Assembly (NCBI RefSeq): GCF_000364225.2
Contig: NZ_AQFT02000001.1
Coordinates: 4,965,501-5,029,500 of the forward strand
Source: Eubacterium plexicaudatum ASF492
GTDB taxonomy: Bacteria; Bacillota; Clostridia; Lachnospirales; Lachnospiraceae
DNA length: 64,000 nt
Direction: 5' to 3'
Part shown: positions 1-8,326 of the stretch, piece by piece
Numbering within the stretch: the first letter of the stretch is position 1
Layout of the letters: each line of letters starts with the position of its first letter
Position numbers and translations under genes: made by a program
The notes under the pieces: generated by a model
What the model was told of the DNA's origin: nothing
The model's database searches: none
What the model saw: only the letters and a program-made list of their open reading frames with translations

Positions 1-2
1 AA

Positions 3-548
3 GACAAAAAGCTGTTTTCCCAATATTCGCTTGGAATGAAGCAGCGGTTGGCGATTGCCCTTGCCATTATGCACGACCCGGAGCTTTTGATTTTGGACGA
101 ACCGATTAACGGTCTTGACCCGATTGGAATTGCAGAAGTGCGCTCTTTTATCCGTGACCTCTGTACTGAAAGGGGGAAAACGATATTGATTTCCAGCCAT
201 ATTCTTTCCGAAATTGCATTGCTGGCTGATGATATAGGAATTATTGACCACGGTGCATTATTGGAGGAAGAAAGCCTTGCAGAGCTGGAAACAAAGAGCA
301 GCAGGCATATCCGTTTTACTGTTTCCAGTACAACACAGGCGGCAAGGATTTTAGAACGCAATTTCCATGAAACGCAGTTTACTATACAGGACGACCACAA
401 AATGCGTCTGCATAATTTAGATATTTCAGTTGGAGATATTGTAACAGCTTTTGTCGAAAATGGGCTTACCGTATCAGAAGCCTATGTCTGCGAAGAAAGC
501 TTTGAAGATTATTTCAAGCGTGTAACAGGGGGTGAGGGGATTGCTTGA
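3..548 (+). CDS. ABC transporter ATP-binding protein, 3' part (lantibiotic-immunity/BcrA type)
   Basis: The reading frame is open from the first bases of the window, so the Walker A half lies upstream. Visible are the ABC signature (YSLGMKQR at the start), Walker B (LLILDEP) with its catalytic Glu, the D-loop (NGLDP) and the switch His (SSHI). The C-terminal ~80 residues match the extension seen in BcrA/LanF-type ATPases. It would energise export by the two ABC-2 permeases that follow; the next gene overlaps it by 17 bases. A role in removing an antimicrobial peptide is inferred from family and operon form. The ATPase call is firm; the substrate is unknown. Confidence 0.93.
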   Translation, partial: DKKLFSQYSLGMKQRLAIALAIMHDPELLILDEPINGLDPIGIAEVRSFIRDLCTERGKTILISSHILSEIALLADDIGIIDHGALLEEESLAELETKSSRHIRFTVSSTTQAARILERNFHETQFTIQDDHKMRLHNLDISVGDIVTAFVENGLTVSEAYVCEESFEDYFKRVTGGEGIA

Positions 549-1314
549 TCTTGTAAAGTGTGAATTTTGGAAGTTGAAACGGAAAGGCTTGTTTAAAATC
601 GCTCTCTTTACGGCTGTTTTATTCCCTGTTTTTAATATTATGCTTTTATCAGAGGGAAGTTTAGCAGATGTTATGAGCAGTGTGCGTGAGGAAAGCGGTT
701 TCTTACTTCTGATCCCGATATTAGTAATTATAGCTGCTAACCTGTTTTTTGAAGAACACGATAACGACACCTTAAAAAATCTTCTTTGCGTTCCAATTTC
801 AAAAAGTCACTTAGTCATAGCAAAGGTTACTGTACTTTTTCTGTTTTCAGTTGCTTATGAACTGTTAGGCTTTTGTATTGGTATCTTAATTGCTCTTGCA
901 CAGGGTATTTCTTTAAATGGGTGGGCTTTACAGCTGTTCCTTACATTTTGTACAGGTATTTTACTTTGGGCGGCAGCTCTGCCATGTATTATCCTTGTGG
1001 TCTGGTGCAATAAGTCCTATATAATTTCTGTCATAATCGCTTTCTTCTATACACTGCTTGGATTTGCATTGCACCTAAGTGATGCCATTATGATGAAACC
1101 ATTAGGGCTGAATATCAGCACATTTATTCCTGTACCTATGGTCTTTCGGTGGCTGTATCAGTTTAAGGTGCCGGAAGGAAAGATTATGACAGACTTTTAC
1201 AACCGTCTAAGCCCGTACTTTGTATCAACGCCTGTCATATTTGCGGTACTGATTGCGGAAGCGATTGTATGTATTATATTGGTTACACGGGTTTATCAAA
1301 AACAGGAAGCATAA
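532..1314 (+). CDS. ABC-2 type permease (LanE/BcrB-like)
   Basis: A 260-residue protein with about six hydrophobic segments and the cytosolic N-terminal pattern typical of lantibiotic-immunity permeases (LVKCEFWKLKRKG, then a transmembrane helix). The motif EHDNDTLKNLLCVPIS after the second helix is shared with the next gene and is characteristic of this permease family. It starts at GTG 532 inside the end of the ATPase gene, implying translational coupling; TTG 541 is an alternative. It probably forms a heterodimeric membrane channel with the following permease. The substrate is not visible. Confidence 0.88.
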   Translation: MRGLLDLVKCEFWKLKRKGLFKIALFTAVLFPVFNIMLLSEGSLADVMSSVREESGFLLLIPILVIIAANLFFEEHDNDTLKNLLCVPISKSHLVIAKVTVLFLFSVAYELLGFCIGILIALAQGISLNGWALQLFLTFCTGILLWAAALPCIILVVWCNKSYIISVIIAFFYTLLGFALHLSDAIMMKPLGLNISTFIPVPMVFRWLYQFKVPEGKIMTDFYNRLSPYFVSTPVIFAVLIAEAIVCIILVTRVYQKQEA

Positions 1315-1327
1315 CAGGAGGTTTTAT

Positions 1328-2151
1328 ATGTTATCTATTGTCTTAACAGAATTACAAAAGATAAAGCGGTATCATATTCTGCTGATCGGCGTTATAGGAA
1401 TGGCTCTTTCACCTATTCTTGGGCTTATCACACAGAATGTTGCGATTGAAGAAGCAAAAAATCCGAATTTTGACCTTAGCGCATTAGTAGACAGCACAAT
1501 TTGGAACAATGCAACCGTATTTATGCCTATTATTTTTACTCTGATTGGTGGTTATCTGATAAACAGGGAGTATACGGACGACACATTGAAAAATGTCTTA
1601 GTTGTTCCTGTTTCATTCCCTAAATTATTAACAGGGAAATTGACTGCTATCGGCATTTTATCCCTTATATTGGGAATGTATAGTTTCATAATCACAATTA
1701 TTGTCGGCATTTTTGCGGGGCTTCCCGGTTTGGATATTTTTACTTTGACAAAAGGTATGTTTTATATGTTGGGAATTTCCATTTGCATTTATATTGCTGT
1801 TCTTCCGATTATCGCCTTTTGTGGAAGAACACCGGGATTTTTTATGGGCGGTTCGGTGATTGCCTTTGTATTGGGCTATTGCAGTATGTTTTTTAAAAGT
1901 GGTCTGCTTAGAAATATTTATCCTTTTTTAGCTTCTTTTACGGTGATTGGTTTTGACACCACATCATATATCAGCGCAAAAGTAAGGCAAGTGTTCCACT
2001 GGGGCTTGCGTCGCTTGGCGCAATGCTGTTGATTTCAGCCTTTATTATCGCAATCTCTAAAACACCGGGCGAAGCTAAAACAAAGCAGAAAAAAAATAAC
2101 ATTTCCCTGCGTCCTGCGCAGAGAGAACGTATAAAGACAAACAGATATTGA
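1328..2151 (+). pseudogene. ABC-2 type permease (LanG-like), frameshifted near its 3' end
   Basis: The start is ATG 1328, with AGGAGG at 1317-1321 region seven bases upstream. The protein is a multi-spanning permease with the same EYTDDTLKNVLVVPVS motif as its neighbour. The frame hits a stop at 2032, but the -1 frame continues with a final hydrophobic helix (LGLASLGAMLLISAF) and a basic tail ending at TGA 2149-2151. Adding one A to the AAAA run at 1978-1981 restores one continuous protein of about 274 residues. Either a real late frameshift or a homopolymer sequencing error; the latter is favoured by the same pattern elsewhere in the window. Confidence 0.8.
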
Positions 2152-2175
2152 TTGAAGAAAGCGAGGAGTTTTTAA

Positions 2176-2445
2176 ATGAAAGAAAAAGTTTTAAGTATGA
2201 TTGCACTTATTACCGTTTTTGTACCATTGACAGCAGCCTTTGTATGGAAGTCGGATTCCCCTGCCGCAACAGCTATCATCATAGGATATTGTATTTTTGC
2301 CGCAGTTAGCTTTGTATATGCCCTTTTCCTTTTTGTAAAAATGAAACTTAGGGATATTAACACCAAAATTGCGCTTGGTGTTAATGCGGTTTATGTTGTA
2401 GGGATTTTGGTTACAGTAATTATTCCTCACCTGTTAAACAGATAA
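2176..2445 (+). CDS. Small membrane protein of the ABC operon
   Basis: An 89-residue protein with three predicted membrane helices: roughly residues 5-23, 32-53 (ending in a Lys-rich loop) and 68-86. GAGGAG lies just upstream of ATG 2176. It sits 24 bases after the permease end and 20 bases before the lipoprotein gene, so it is almost certainly cotranscribed. No family was recognised. An accessory role in peptide resistance or sensing is possible from context only. Confidence 0.7.
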   Translation: MKEKVLSMIALITVFVPLTAAFVWKSDSPAATAIIIGYCIFAAVSFVYALFLFVKMKLRDINTKIALGVNAVYVVGILVTVIIPHLLNR

Positions 2446-2465
2446 ATTATGGAAAGGTTGATGAT

Positions 2466-2936
2466 ATGTATCATAAAAAAATATTTTCTCTTGTGCTTGT
2501 TTGTACTTTAGCAATAGGCTTATCCCTCACAGGCTGTTCAAAAGATGAAATTCTGGATCAGTATAATAATGTTGTTCAATTAGCCGGAAATGCAACGCTG
2601 ACAAGGGATTTATCTCTTAAAGGGAAACGGATGTATGGTGATGACCATTATACTGGAACTTATGTAGCAGACTATAAGGACTTTTCCAAAACAGAATATC
2701 TTTTTGGTGGAACTTCTATCGAGCGTGAAAATGGCAAAGATATTTCTGTTTCCTGCGACTTGGAGATTACCGAGGGAACAGCGCAAGTGTTTTGGATTTC
2801 CGGCAGTGATGATCCGGTAATCCTGCTTGAAGCAACTGACAGCTATTCAGAAACAATAACACTGCCGGAAGGCGGGAACTATATTGGCATTACTGGAAAT
2901 AATTTTACAGGTCATGTAGAGTTGGATATAAAATAG
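2466..2936 (+). CDS. Secreted lipoprotein of the ABC operon
   Basis: A 156-residue protein with a classic lipoprotein signal peptide: basic MYHKK, a hydrophobic core, and lipobox LTGC with the lipidated Cys at residue 24. The mature part is polar, with a beta-rich pattern ending in a VELDIK strand. It is the last gene of the ABC operon and is followed by a strong hairpin. Extracellular lipoproteins accompany several lantibiotic-immunity ABC systems (LanI-like), so a role in capturing an antimicrobial at the membrane is plausible but inferred. The lipobox is direct evidence. Confidence 0.78.
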   Translation: MYHKKIFSLVLVCTLAIGLSLTGCSKDEILDQYNNVVQLAGNATLTRDLSLKGKRMYGDDHYTGTYVADYKDFSKTEYLFGGTSIERENGKDISVSCDLEITEGTAQVFWISGSDDPVILLEATDSYSETITLPEGGNYIGITGNNFTGHVELDIK

Positions 2937-2954
2937 TAAATTGCTAAGTTACTG

Positions 2955-2991
2955 TACGATAACATTGCCATATAGCGGCGATGTTATCGTA
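2955..2991 (+). terminator. Strong hairpin after the ABC operon
   Basis: A 15-bp stem (2955-2969 with 2977-2991, one G-T pair) with a seven-base loop lies 18 bases after the lipoprotein stop. No clear T tract follows, so it may be an mRNA 3' stabiliser or a weak terminator. Confidence 0.55.
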
Positions 2992-3069
2992 TGGGAGAGA
3001 TATTTTGCAGTTATTGATAAAAAGAAAATGAGATAAAAATAGATTTGTGGAATTGAATAGGTGATTGTT

Positions 3070-3252
3070 ATGAGTAAAGTAGTCGTATTATCTTTTTCGG
3101 AAGATGAGGAAGATGTCTGCCAGAGAATGTTGCAGATTATAAGTGAAAGTCCTCATTTTGAAGGCTGTAATATACTTCAAGTGGAAAATCACCTGAGCAC
3201 TCTCGGAAACTCAATAGAGAATAAGCAGGAAAAGGTTGATTTTCAGAAATGA
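3070..3252 (+). pseudogene. 5' fragment of a gene truncated by the insertion sequence
   Basis: ATG 3070 (AGGTGATT upstream) opens a frame beginning MSKVVVLSFSEDEEDVCQRM and running through about 42 native residues to the insertion-sequence boundary at 3195. The remaining codons to 3252 are insertion-sequence DNA. The family was not recognised. The rest of the gene is not found directly on the other side of the element (5093 onward is DUF6674), so either the insertion was followed by a deletion or two insertion-sequence copies recombined. Confidence 0.55.
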
Positions 3253-3377
3253 GAGGGATAAGGGATGGATGATTATGGGGCTTGAGCAGTCCAGAGAGCA
3301 TAAAGAATAAAAATGTGCATGACTTTAAAACCTGTCGAAAAACAGGCCTGAAAGAATCCGGAAGCAGGAAACTTGGT

Positions 3378-4859
3378 TTATGCCACTGCCTGCACCTGCT
3401 GTTTATAGCGGGCATCCAGATGGATGCAGATTCCAATCATGGTTGTCATGAAAGAATAATGCTCCTTTGTGTGTATGAACATACGGTGCAGTCCGTAATC
3501 ATTGAGGATGCGGTTGTTGATACGTTCCGTGGCGGTGCGTTGATTATAAATCTTCTTATAAGCATCTGTGCCGCGGGAGACGTCGGTGTAAAGCCGGATA
3601 TCCCATTCGGGCCGGGTCTTGACGACTCTCCCATATTTGGAATCGGTGCAGGAGTTTTTACATTTGGAACAGTGATCTTTCCCATAGGGGCAGCGCCACA
3701 TGAGGTAACCGCTGGATCTGTCATAACCGTTAGGCTTCATGCGCAGTTTTTCCTGACATAAGGGCGTTCCATCTTTGTCAATGGTGATGGTATCAGGAAT
3801 TGTTTTTGGCCGGCCGCATTTGTCGTTCAGGTCGATGAAGGCCCGTATTCCTCTGTTTTTAAGGATCCGGTAGGTGGGGTAATTGTCCATTGCAGAATCC
3901 AGGCACATATTCGAGGTGGAAACAGCCGGCATATATTTTTCCAGTTCATGGAAAGCGACAAGGAAATTGACCGAATCATGACGCTTTGCACTGGTAAAAC
4001 GCAGAAGCAGGGGGAGATCTGTCCTGAGTTCACTGTTATAGCAGGATAATTGGAACAAAGTGTAGCCGAAGTAATATTTTTCCAGGTCGCTGTCCCAGCC
4101 CCAGGAAGCATCGGGGTCGGGGAAATGCCGCAGGTTTTCCGGTGCGCCAACCCTGTGGTGCCCGCGTGGGCAGGCATGGGTATGCACGGCGGTGCCGTCT
4201 CCGGAAACCGTAAGGTGTTCCCTTGGTATGAGGCCGGATTCCATGGAAGGCAGGACAGCCACGTGATAGAAGAAGCGCTGCAGCCGCCCTTCAAAGTTAA
4301 AAGGGATATCCTTCCCGCTCATGAGCCGTTTTTCGATAGATTCTGTGATTTTGGGCTTTGCCTCCTGTGCTTTGTGTTTTTTGCCTTTGGGCTTATCCGG
4401 CTTTTTGGTGTTCCAGGAAGCCGGAAGCAGTTTGTCCCGCGCATATAAGTCCGTTGGCGGTGCAGCCCAGAGCCTGTCCATGAAGTCAAAATAAGAACCG
4501 AGGGGCGGCAGGGAATCCGTAGTGCAGCCGATGAGAGCGGCAAGGAGGCGGTCATGTTTGAGCCTGTCGACCCAAAGGGTAAGGGATAGCTTGGCCAAAC
4601 CTTCTGAAAATAGAAGAAAGAAAAGGATAAAAGACCAAAAGATTTGTGGCTGGTTCTTAGCGGGCCTGCCAGTGTTGGAGTAAAAGGGCAGAAGGAACTC
4701 CATGGCCTTATCGGTATCGAAAAGGCGGAGTTTCTGCCATGGCTTCCAAAGCTCCGTATGGAGCCGGACTCTTTCAGAGGAATCGAAATGGACTTTGGAT
4801 TCGTTGAGAAAGTACTTGTAATCTTGCATGGGCTGCCAGTACTTGATCATAAAGTGCAC
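3378..4859 (-). CDS. DDE transposase (IS1182-like), intact
   Basis: A 493-residue transposase. Candidate DDE residues are Asp in LTVSGDGTAVH, Asp in NMCLDSAMDN and Glu in RTATERINNR; the last resembles the conserved C-terminal E signature of the IS4/IS1182 DDE group. A Cys cluster in the CPYGKDHCSKCKNSC region before the last block may bind metal, as in IS1182-type enzymes. The start ATG has AGGAGGTGC upstream on the minus strand. It is near-identical to the interrupted copy at 29642-33949. This copy looks able to encode a full enzyme and could act on both copies. Confidence 0.88.
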   Translation of the reverse strand: MHFMIKYWQPMQDYKYFLNESKVHFDSSERVRLHTELWKPWQKLRLFDTDKAMEFLLPFYSNTGRPAKNQPQIFWSFILFFLLFSEGLAKLSLTLWVDRLKHDRLLAALIGCTTDSLPPLGSYFDFMDRLWAAPPTDLYARDKLLPASWNTKKPDKPKGKKHKAQEAKPKITESIEKRLMSGKDIPFNFEGRLQRFFYHVAVLPSMESGLIPREHLTVSGDGTAVHTHACPRGHHRVGAPENLRHFPDPDASWGWDSDLEKYYFGYTLFQLSCYNSELRTDLPLLLRFTSAKRHDSVNFLVAFHELEKYMPAVSTSNMCLDSAMDNYPTYRILKNRGIRAFIDLNDKCGRPKTIPDTITIDKDGTPLCQEKLRMKPNGYDRSSGYLMWRCPYGKDHCSKCKNSCTDSKYGRVVKTRPEWDIRLYTDVSRGTDAYKKIYNQRTATERINNRILNDYGLHRMFIHTKEHYSFMTTMIGICIHLDARYKQQVQAVA

Positions 4860-4917
4860 CTCCTAGTAGTTTAGTTTAATGCTGTGCGTGTGGCACAGAC
4901 GCTTCTTAACTACAAGG

Positions 4918-4958
4918 GGCGCGTTTGGTGACTGGCGTATATGGTCACCAAACGCGCC
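4918..4958. repeat. Perfect 15-bp hairpin upstream of the transposase gene
   Basis: GGCGCGTTTGGTGAC at 4918-4932 is the exact reverse complement of 4944-4958, with an 11-base loop. It lies between the right terminal repeat and the transposase start and is conserved in the second copy (34008-34048). It may limit read-through transcription into the transposase gene or be part of the transposase recognition region. Confidence 0.75.
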
Positions 4959-5116
4959 GCACATTTTGACTTATATGTCAATACTTTTTTGAAAATTTAA
5001 CAAAAATGTTTTCCGGGATATGGAGGAAAGCAAAAAAGAAGAACATGAAAAAAGAGCGGAAATTCGGGCTTAAAGAGTTTCCGAGACCGCTCCCGTTTAT
5101 GAATGGAGGAAACAGA

Positions 5117-6037
5117 ATGGATATGGAAGCAGGAAAAACACTTACCAATGAGGAGGTCGTAAGGGAACTTCTCGAATTATTAAAGAAGAATGCCATGAAA
5201 GAGCAGGCAAACGATGTATTTGAGATATGCAGCTATGTGGATGGACTGGAGAAAAAGATTGATTCCATGACGGAAGAACTCACCAATATGCAGAATCAGA
5301 TCAAAGAAATGCAGGAAGATACACTTGTCAATAATGCTAAAAAGGCATTGTCGGAAGCACAGGAGCGACTTAATGCCAGATGTGAGCAGATAAAGTCGCA
5401 GGTATTGGAAGTGAAAGCACAGGTCAAATCTACAGCAAAGAGCATAGTTGATGAAGCAAAGGCAAAGGGAAGAGCTGCATTATACAGGGTGTCGGAGTTC
5501 TTAGGAATTAAGAAAAGGCTTCTTGATATCCGAGAGAATGTAAGAGGTGCAATCAAGACCACGGATAAGGATATAGCAAAGACAGCACTTCTTGCAAAAG
5601 GATTTCGTGAAGCTGGTCAGACAGCAGCTAATGCATTCCGTACTTTTGCTGACAAACCGGAGGTAGATTATTCTCAGAAAGAGCAGAAACATCCAATTAC
5701 AAAGGCAGTACTTGCTCCGATGAAAGCAGTGAAAAAGATGCTTGTATCAATGGAACTTCATTTGGATGCATCTATTGATAAGCTGGATAATCTGGCTATG
5801 AATGTGAAGCTTGATAAGGAAAAGCATATGGAGAATATGAAGAAGCAGGAGCAGACAGAGCCGGAGAGGGCTGAAGCAGAGAGAGTGGAAGCAGAGGTTG
5901 TATACTCTCCAATGGTCGCTGAGCCGCAGGAGTATCAGTATAATGCAGATGCATTTGAGGCTAGAGGTGTGGATGAGGTGAAGCAGGAAGCGGCACATAA
6001 GGAAGTATCGAAGGTAAGGGAAGATAAAGCCAGATAG
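5117..6037 (+). CDS. DUF6674-like coiled-coil protein of mobilizable elements
   Basis: The frame is open from within the insertion sequence, but the start is ATG 5117, with GGAGG eight bases upstream and MDMEAGKTLTNEEVV as N-terminus (306 residues). It is almost wholly helical: a short domain (residues 1-45), a long coiled coil (50-130), a KAKGRAALYRVSEFLGI segment, then an acidic tail. This matches the DUF6674 proteins that precede ArdC/YodL genes in Clostridia mobilizable elements; their function is unknown. A fragment of a similar protein lies at 34183-34393, beside the other insertion-sequence copy. A terminator follows. Confidence 0.65.
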   Translation: MDMEAGKTLTNEEVVRELLELLKKNAMKEQANDVFEICSYVDGLEKKIDSMTEELTNMQNQIKEMQEDTLVNNAKKALSEAQERLNARCEQIKSQVLEVKAQVKSTAKSIVDEAKAKGRAALYRVSEFLGIKKRLLDIRENVRGAIKTTDKDIAKTALLAKGFREAGQTAANAFRTFADKPEVDYSQKEQKHPITKAVLAPMKAVKKMLVSMELHLDASIDKLDNLAMNVKLDKEKHMENMKKQEQTEPERAEAERVEAEVVYSPMVAEPQEYQYNADAFEARGVDEVKQEAAHKEVSKVREDKAR

Positions 6038-6042
6038 TTTTG

Positions 6043-6074
6043 AGGACGTGGGAGAGATTCTGCGTCCTTTTTTT
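6043..6074 (+). terminator. Rho-independent terminator after DUF6674
   Basis: AGGACG (6043-6048) pairs with CGTCCT (6063-6068), followed by a T run. Confidence 0.8.
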
Positions 6075-6173
6075 AATGCGGAACAATTTGATAGATGTTA
6101 TAATGTGACAAGATAAATGTGAAACATACTCTTTACAAGCAAATGTGGTTAATAATATAAAGGTGGGAGAAAT

Positions 6174-6860
6174 TTGACAAAAAGTAAAAAGACAAAAATA
6201 CATAAAAAGATAGATGGTCAGCTTTTACAGATGAATAAGAAGTTTAGTAATCTCAAGATGAAACAGAAGGATAAGATTACTGGGTGGGTGTATGAAGAAT
6301 ACAAAAAGTATGTAACAGAGCATGATAAAGTCCCTGATTTACTGGCAGATGAACAGATTGTTGAAGCTGTACTTGATAAGATAAATGAGGCACAAATCTG
6401 GATACCTGATGGAGAAATATACGATTATTATCGAAGAAAGAAACCACAACTTCAAAAGAGGCTGGATAATGAAAAGGTGATTAAGTTTAAATCCTATGTC
6501 AGTTTTTATAAGAGCATTGTTGATCAGGATAGGGCATCCGTTGTTATATGCAATCTCAAGCATGAGATTATTTACATGAATCCGGCAGCTGTTATCAGCT
6601 ATGCAAAGAGAGGTGGCGATAAACTTATTGGAAGAAGTCTGTTAGATTGCCATAATCCAGAATCCAGGGATAAAATACAGCAGGTTGTGGACTGGTTTGC
6701 AGCAGATGAAAGCCATAATATCGTCTATATTTTTCACAATGAGAAACAGAATAAAGATGTTTACATGGTGGCACTCAGAGACGAGGGTAAGCTGATAGGA
6801 TATTATGAGAAACATGAATATCGAAATTCAGAAACCATGAAACTATATGATTTGTGGTGA
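6174..6860 (+). CDS. PAS-domain protein with a helical N-terminal region
   Basis: A 228-residue protein beginning at TTG 6174, preceded by AGGTGGGAGA. Residues ~1-110 are charged and helical, with no recognised family. Residues ~115-215 form a PAS-like fold: RASVVICNLKHEIIYMNPAA is the typical PAS opening strand and helix, followed by a GRSLLDCH segment and a closing beta hairpin (GYYEKHEY). PAS domains bind a small ligand or cofactor or mediate dimerisation. No output domain is present, so it is a single-domain sensor or adaptor. It is followed with four bases' spacing by the DUF4186 gene. Confidence 0.7.
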   Translation: MTKSKKTKIHKKIDGQLLQMNKKFSNLKMKQKDKITGWVYEEYKKYVTEHDKVPDLLADEQIVEAVLDKINEAQIWIPDGEIYDYYRRKKPQLQKRLDNEKVIKFKSYVSFYKSIVDQDRASVVICNLKHEIIYMNPAAVISYAKRGGDKLIGRSLLDCHNPESRDKIQQVVDWFAADESHNIVYIFHNEKQNKDVYMVALRDEGKLIGYYEKHEYRNSETMKLYDLW

Positions 6861-6864
6861 TGAT

Positions 6865-7232
6865 ATGACTAAGGATGAATGGTACAGGCGGTTATTTGAG
6901 CGGCTGGATAATTCCAAGTTCTGAAGCAGTTTCCATCTGAAGCAGAAAGATATTGATTACATAAATGAAAAAGGGTTGGACACAATCAGACAACATGCAA
7001 AGGATTTCATTACAAAAAGAGAAGCTCCGGCATATATAGCAAATGAAGGCAAACAGACACCAATGCGTGGTCATCCGGTATTTATTGCCCAACATGCAAC
7101 GGCAACATGCTGTGGGGAGTGTATCCGAAAGTGGCATAAAATGCAACCGGGAAAGGAACTAAGTCAGGTGCAGCGGATTATCTTGTAGATGTAATTATGA
7201 CATGGATTCAACGAGAAATGGAGAGAGGTTAG
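6865..7232 (+). pseudogene. DUF4186 family protein, internal stop and frameshift
   Basis: ATG 6865 begins MTKDEWYRRLFERLDNSKF and then meets TGA 6922. In the same frame the sequence continues as SSFHLKQKDIDYINEKGLDT and later TPMRGHPVFIAQHATATC, the conserved core of DUF4186. A second break near 7183 moves the last 16 residues (VDVIMTWIQREMERG) to another frame ending at TAG 7230-7232. The TGA is consistent with a CGA-to-TGA change. The Cys pair of CCGEC is retained. It is a decayed gene of unknown biochemical role in the same operon as the YaiI and macro-domain genes. Confidence 0.8.
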
Positions 7233-7573
7233 TGCAGATATTTGTAGATGCAGATGCAGTAGATTATAAACTAATCAGCATTTGTCATAAAGGGGATGTA
7301 GTAGTATCGCAGGATTATGGTGTCGCTGCTATGGCACTTGGGAAAGGTGTATATGCTATTCACCAATCAGGCAAGTGGTACACGAATGAGAACATAGATC
7401 AGATGCTTATGGAGCGACATCTTAACAAGAAGGCAAGACGCAGCTCTCATACGAATCATATGAAAGGACCGAGAAAGCGTACAGAAGATGATGATGTACG
7501 CTTTGCACAGTCCTTTGAAAAACTCATACTGATGGCAAAGTCAAAAGAAGGTGCTCAGAGTGGGACTATTTAA
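7232..7573 (+). CDS. YaiI/YqxD (UPF0178) family protein with an internal deletion
   Basis: GTG 7232 overlaps the previous stop; the N-terminus is VQIFVDADA. The C-terminal two thirds (GDVVVSQDYGVAAMALGKG, YTNENIDQMLMERH, GPRKRTEDDD) are diagnostic for UPF0178. Between DADA and VDYKL the usual ~40 residues (a Cys-Pro motif and the following strands) are missing. Family members normally carry a second ADAVDYKL-like motif, so deletion between two GCAGATGCA-like repeats would give exactly this join. The product keeps its frame but lacks part of the NYN/PIN-like fold, so it may be inactive. Confidence 0.78.
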   Translation: MQIFVDADAVDYKLISICHKGDVVVSQDYGVAAMALGKGVYAIHQSGKWYTNENIDQMLMERHLNKKARRSSHTNHMKGPRKRTEDDDVRFAQSFEKLILMAKSKEGAQSGTI

Positions 7574-7778
7574 GAAAAAGATAGTTACAAAGACATATGA
7601 TAAAGAAAATAAGAAACCAGTAATCAAAGCGAGCATATGTAATGGCGAGCAGGTTGCGGGCTTTAAGGACATTCATACAGGTAAGATAGAAGAGGTCATG
7701 CTGATTAAAAATCAAGCAGACCTTGATGCATTCAAGAAAATGTATGCAATAGATGAAGAGATAGAGAAGGAATATTAA
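7560..7778 (+). CDS. Small conserved protein of unknown function
   Basis: GTG 7560 is preferred (AGAAGG 11 bases upstream) over the in-frame GTG 7551; the product is about 72 residues, beginning VGLFKKKIVTKTYDKE. It overlaps the end of the YaiI-like gene and precedes the macro-domain gene by three bases, so it is translationally linked to both. It shows a mixed beta/alpha pattern with one Cys (ASICNGEQVAGF). No family was recognised with confidence; its job is probably tied to the macro-domain protein. Confidence 0.6.
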   Translation: MGLFKKKIVTKTYDKENKKPVIKASICNGEQVAGFKDIHTGKIEEVMLIKNQADLDAFKKMYAIDEEIEKEY

Positions 7779-7781
7779 ACA

Positions 7782-8306
7782 ATGTATTTGATTAAGACGA
7801 TAAAAGGTGACATAACAAAAGTAACAGATGTGCAGACAATCGTAAATGCGGCTAACAATTCACTTCTTGGTGGAGGCGGTGTAGATGGTGCAATTCACAG
7901 AGCAGCAGGATCGGAATTTCTGGCGGAGTGCAGGACACTTAACGGATGTGAGACTGGAGAAGCAAAGATAACAAAAGCCTATAATCTGCCATGTGATTAT
8001 GTGATACATACTGTAGGACCGATATGGAATGCAGGAAGGAATAGAGAAGAGGAACTTCTTGCTAACTGCTATTTTAATTCTATGCAACTGGCAATGGATA
8101 ATGGAATTAGGTCTATTGCATTTCCTTCTATATCAACGGGAGTATATAGTTTCCCGGTTGAGTTGGCAGCAAAGATTGCAATACATACAGTAAATAGGTT
8201 CTTGCAGGATAATCCGGATTGTTTTGATCTGGTGGAGTGGGTGCTATTTGATACTCATACTGAATCGGTGTATGAAGCTGAGGTTGATAAATTATACGAT
8301 AAATAA
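7782..8306 (+). CDS. Macro domain protein (ADP-ribose/O-acetyl-ADP-ribose hydrolase type)
   Basis: A 174-residue single macro domain. It shows GDIT near the N-terminus, the substrate loop NAANNSLLGGGGVDGAIH with the catalytic-type Asn and Asp, and a phosphate loop SISTGVYSFP near residue 115. This is the MacroD/YmdB class, which binds ADP-ribose and removes ADP-ribose from acidic residues or deacetylates O-acetyl-ADP-ribose. It lies in a tight operon with the UPF0178-like protein and a small unknown protein. All key motifs are intact; the physiological substrate is not known. Confidence 0.93.
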   Translation: MYLIKTIKGDITKVTDVQTIVNAANNSLLGGGGVDGAIHRAAGSEFLAECRTLNGCETGEAKITKAYNLPCDYVIHTVGPIWNAGRNREEELLANCYFNSMQLAMDNGIRSIAFPSISTGVYSFPVELAAKIAIHTVNRFLQDNPDCFDLVEWVLFDTHTESVYEAEVDKLYDK

Positions 8307-8326
8307 AATGACAAAAGGGAGCTTTT

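Larger units (their letters stand above)
3195..5092. mobile_element. Insertion sequence copy 1 (IS1182-like, 1898 bp)
   Basis: Both ends are defined by comparison with the second copy at 29459-34182, where identity begins and ends abruptly. The terminal inverted repeats are 18 bp: GAGCACTCTCGGAAACTC on the left and the complement of 5075-5092 on the right, 16 of 18 matching. It carries one intact minus-strand transposase and, upstream of it, a perfect 15-bp hairpin. No target duplication was found: the left flank ends AATCACCT and the right begins CCGTTTAT. Family assignment to IS1182 rests on transposase features and is tentative. Confidence 0.85.

Noticed and set aside
4050..4448. A 132-codon plus-strand frame inside the insertion sequence, repeated at 33140.
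   Set aside because: Antisense to the transposase, duplicated only because the element is duplicated; no coding signal of its own.
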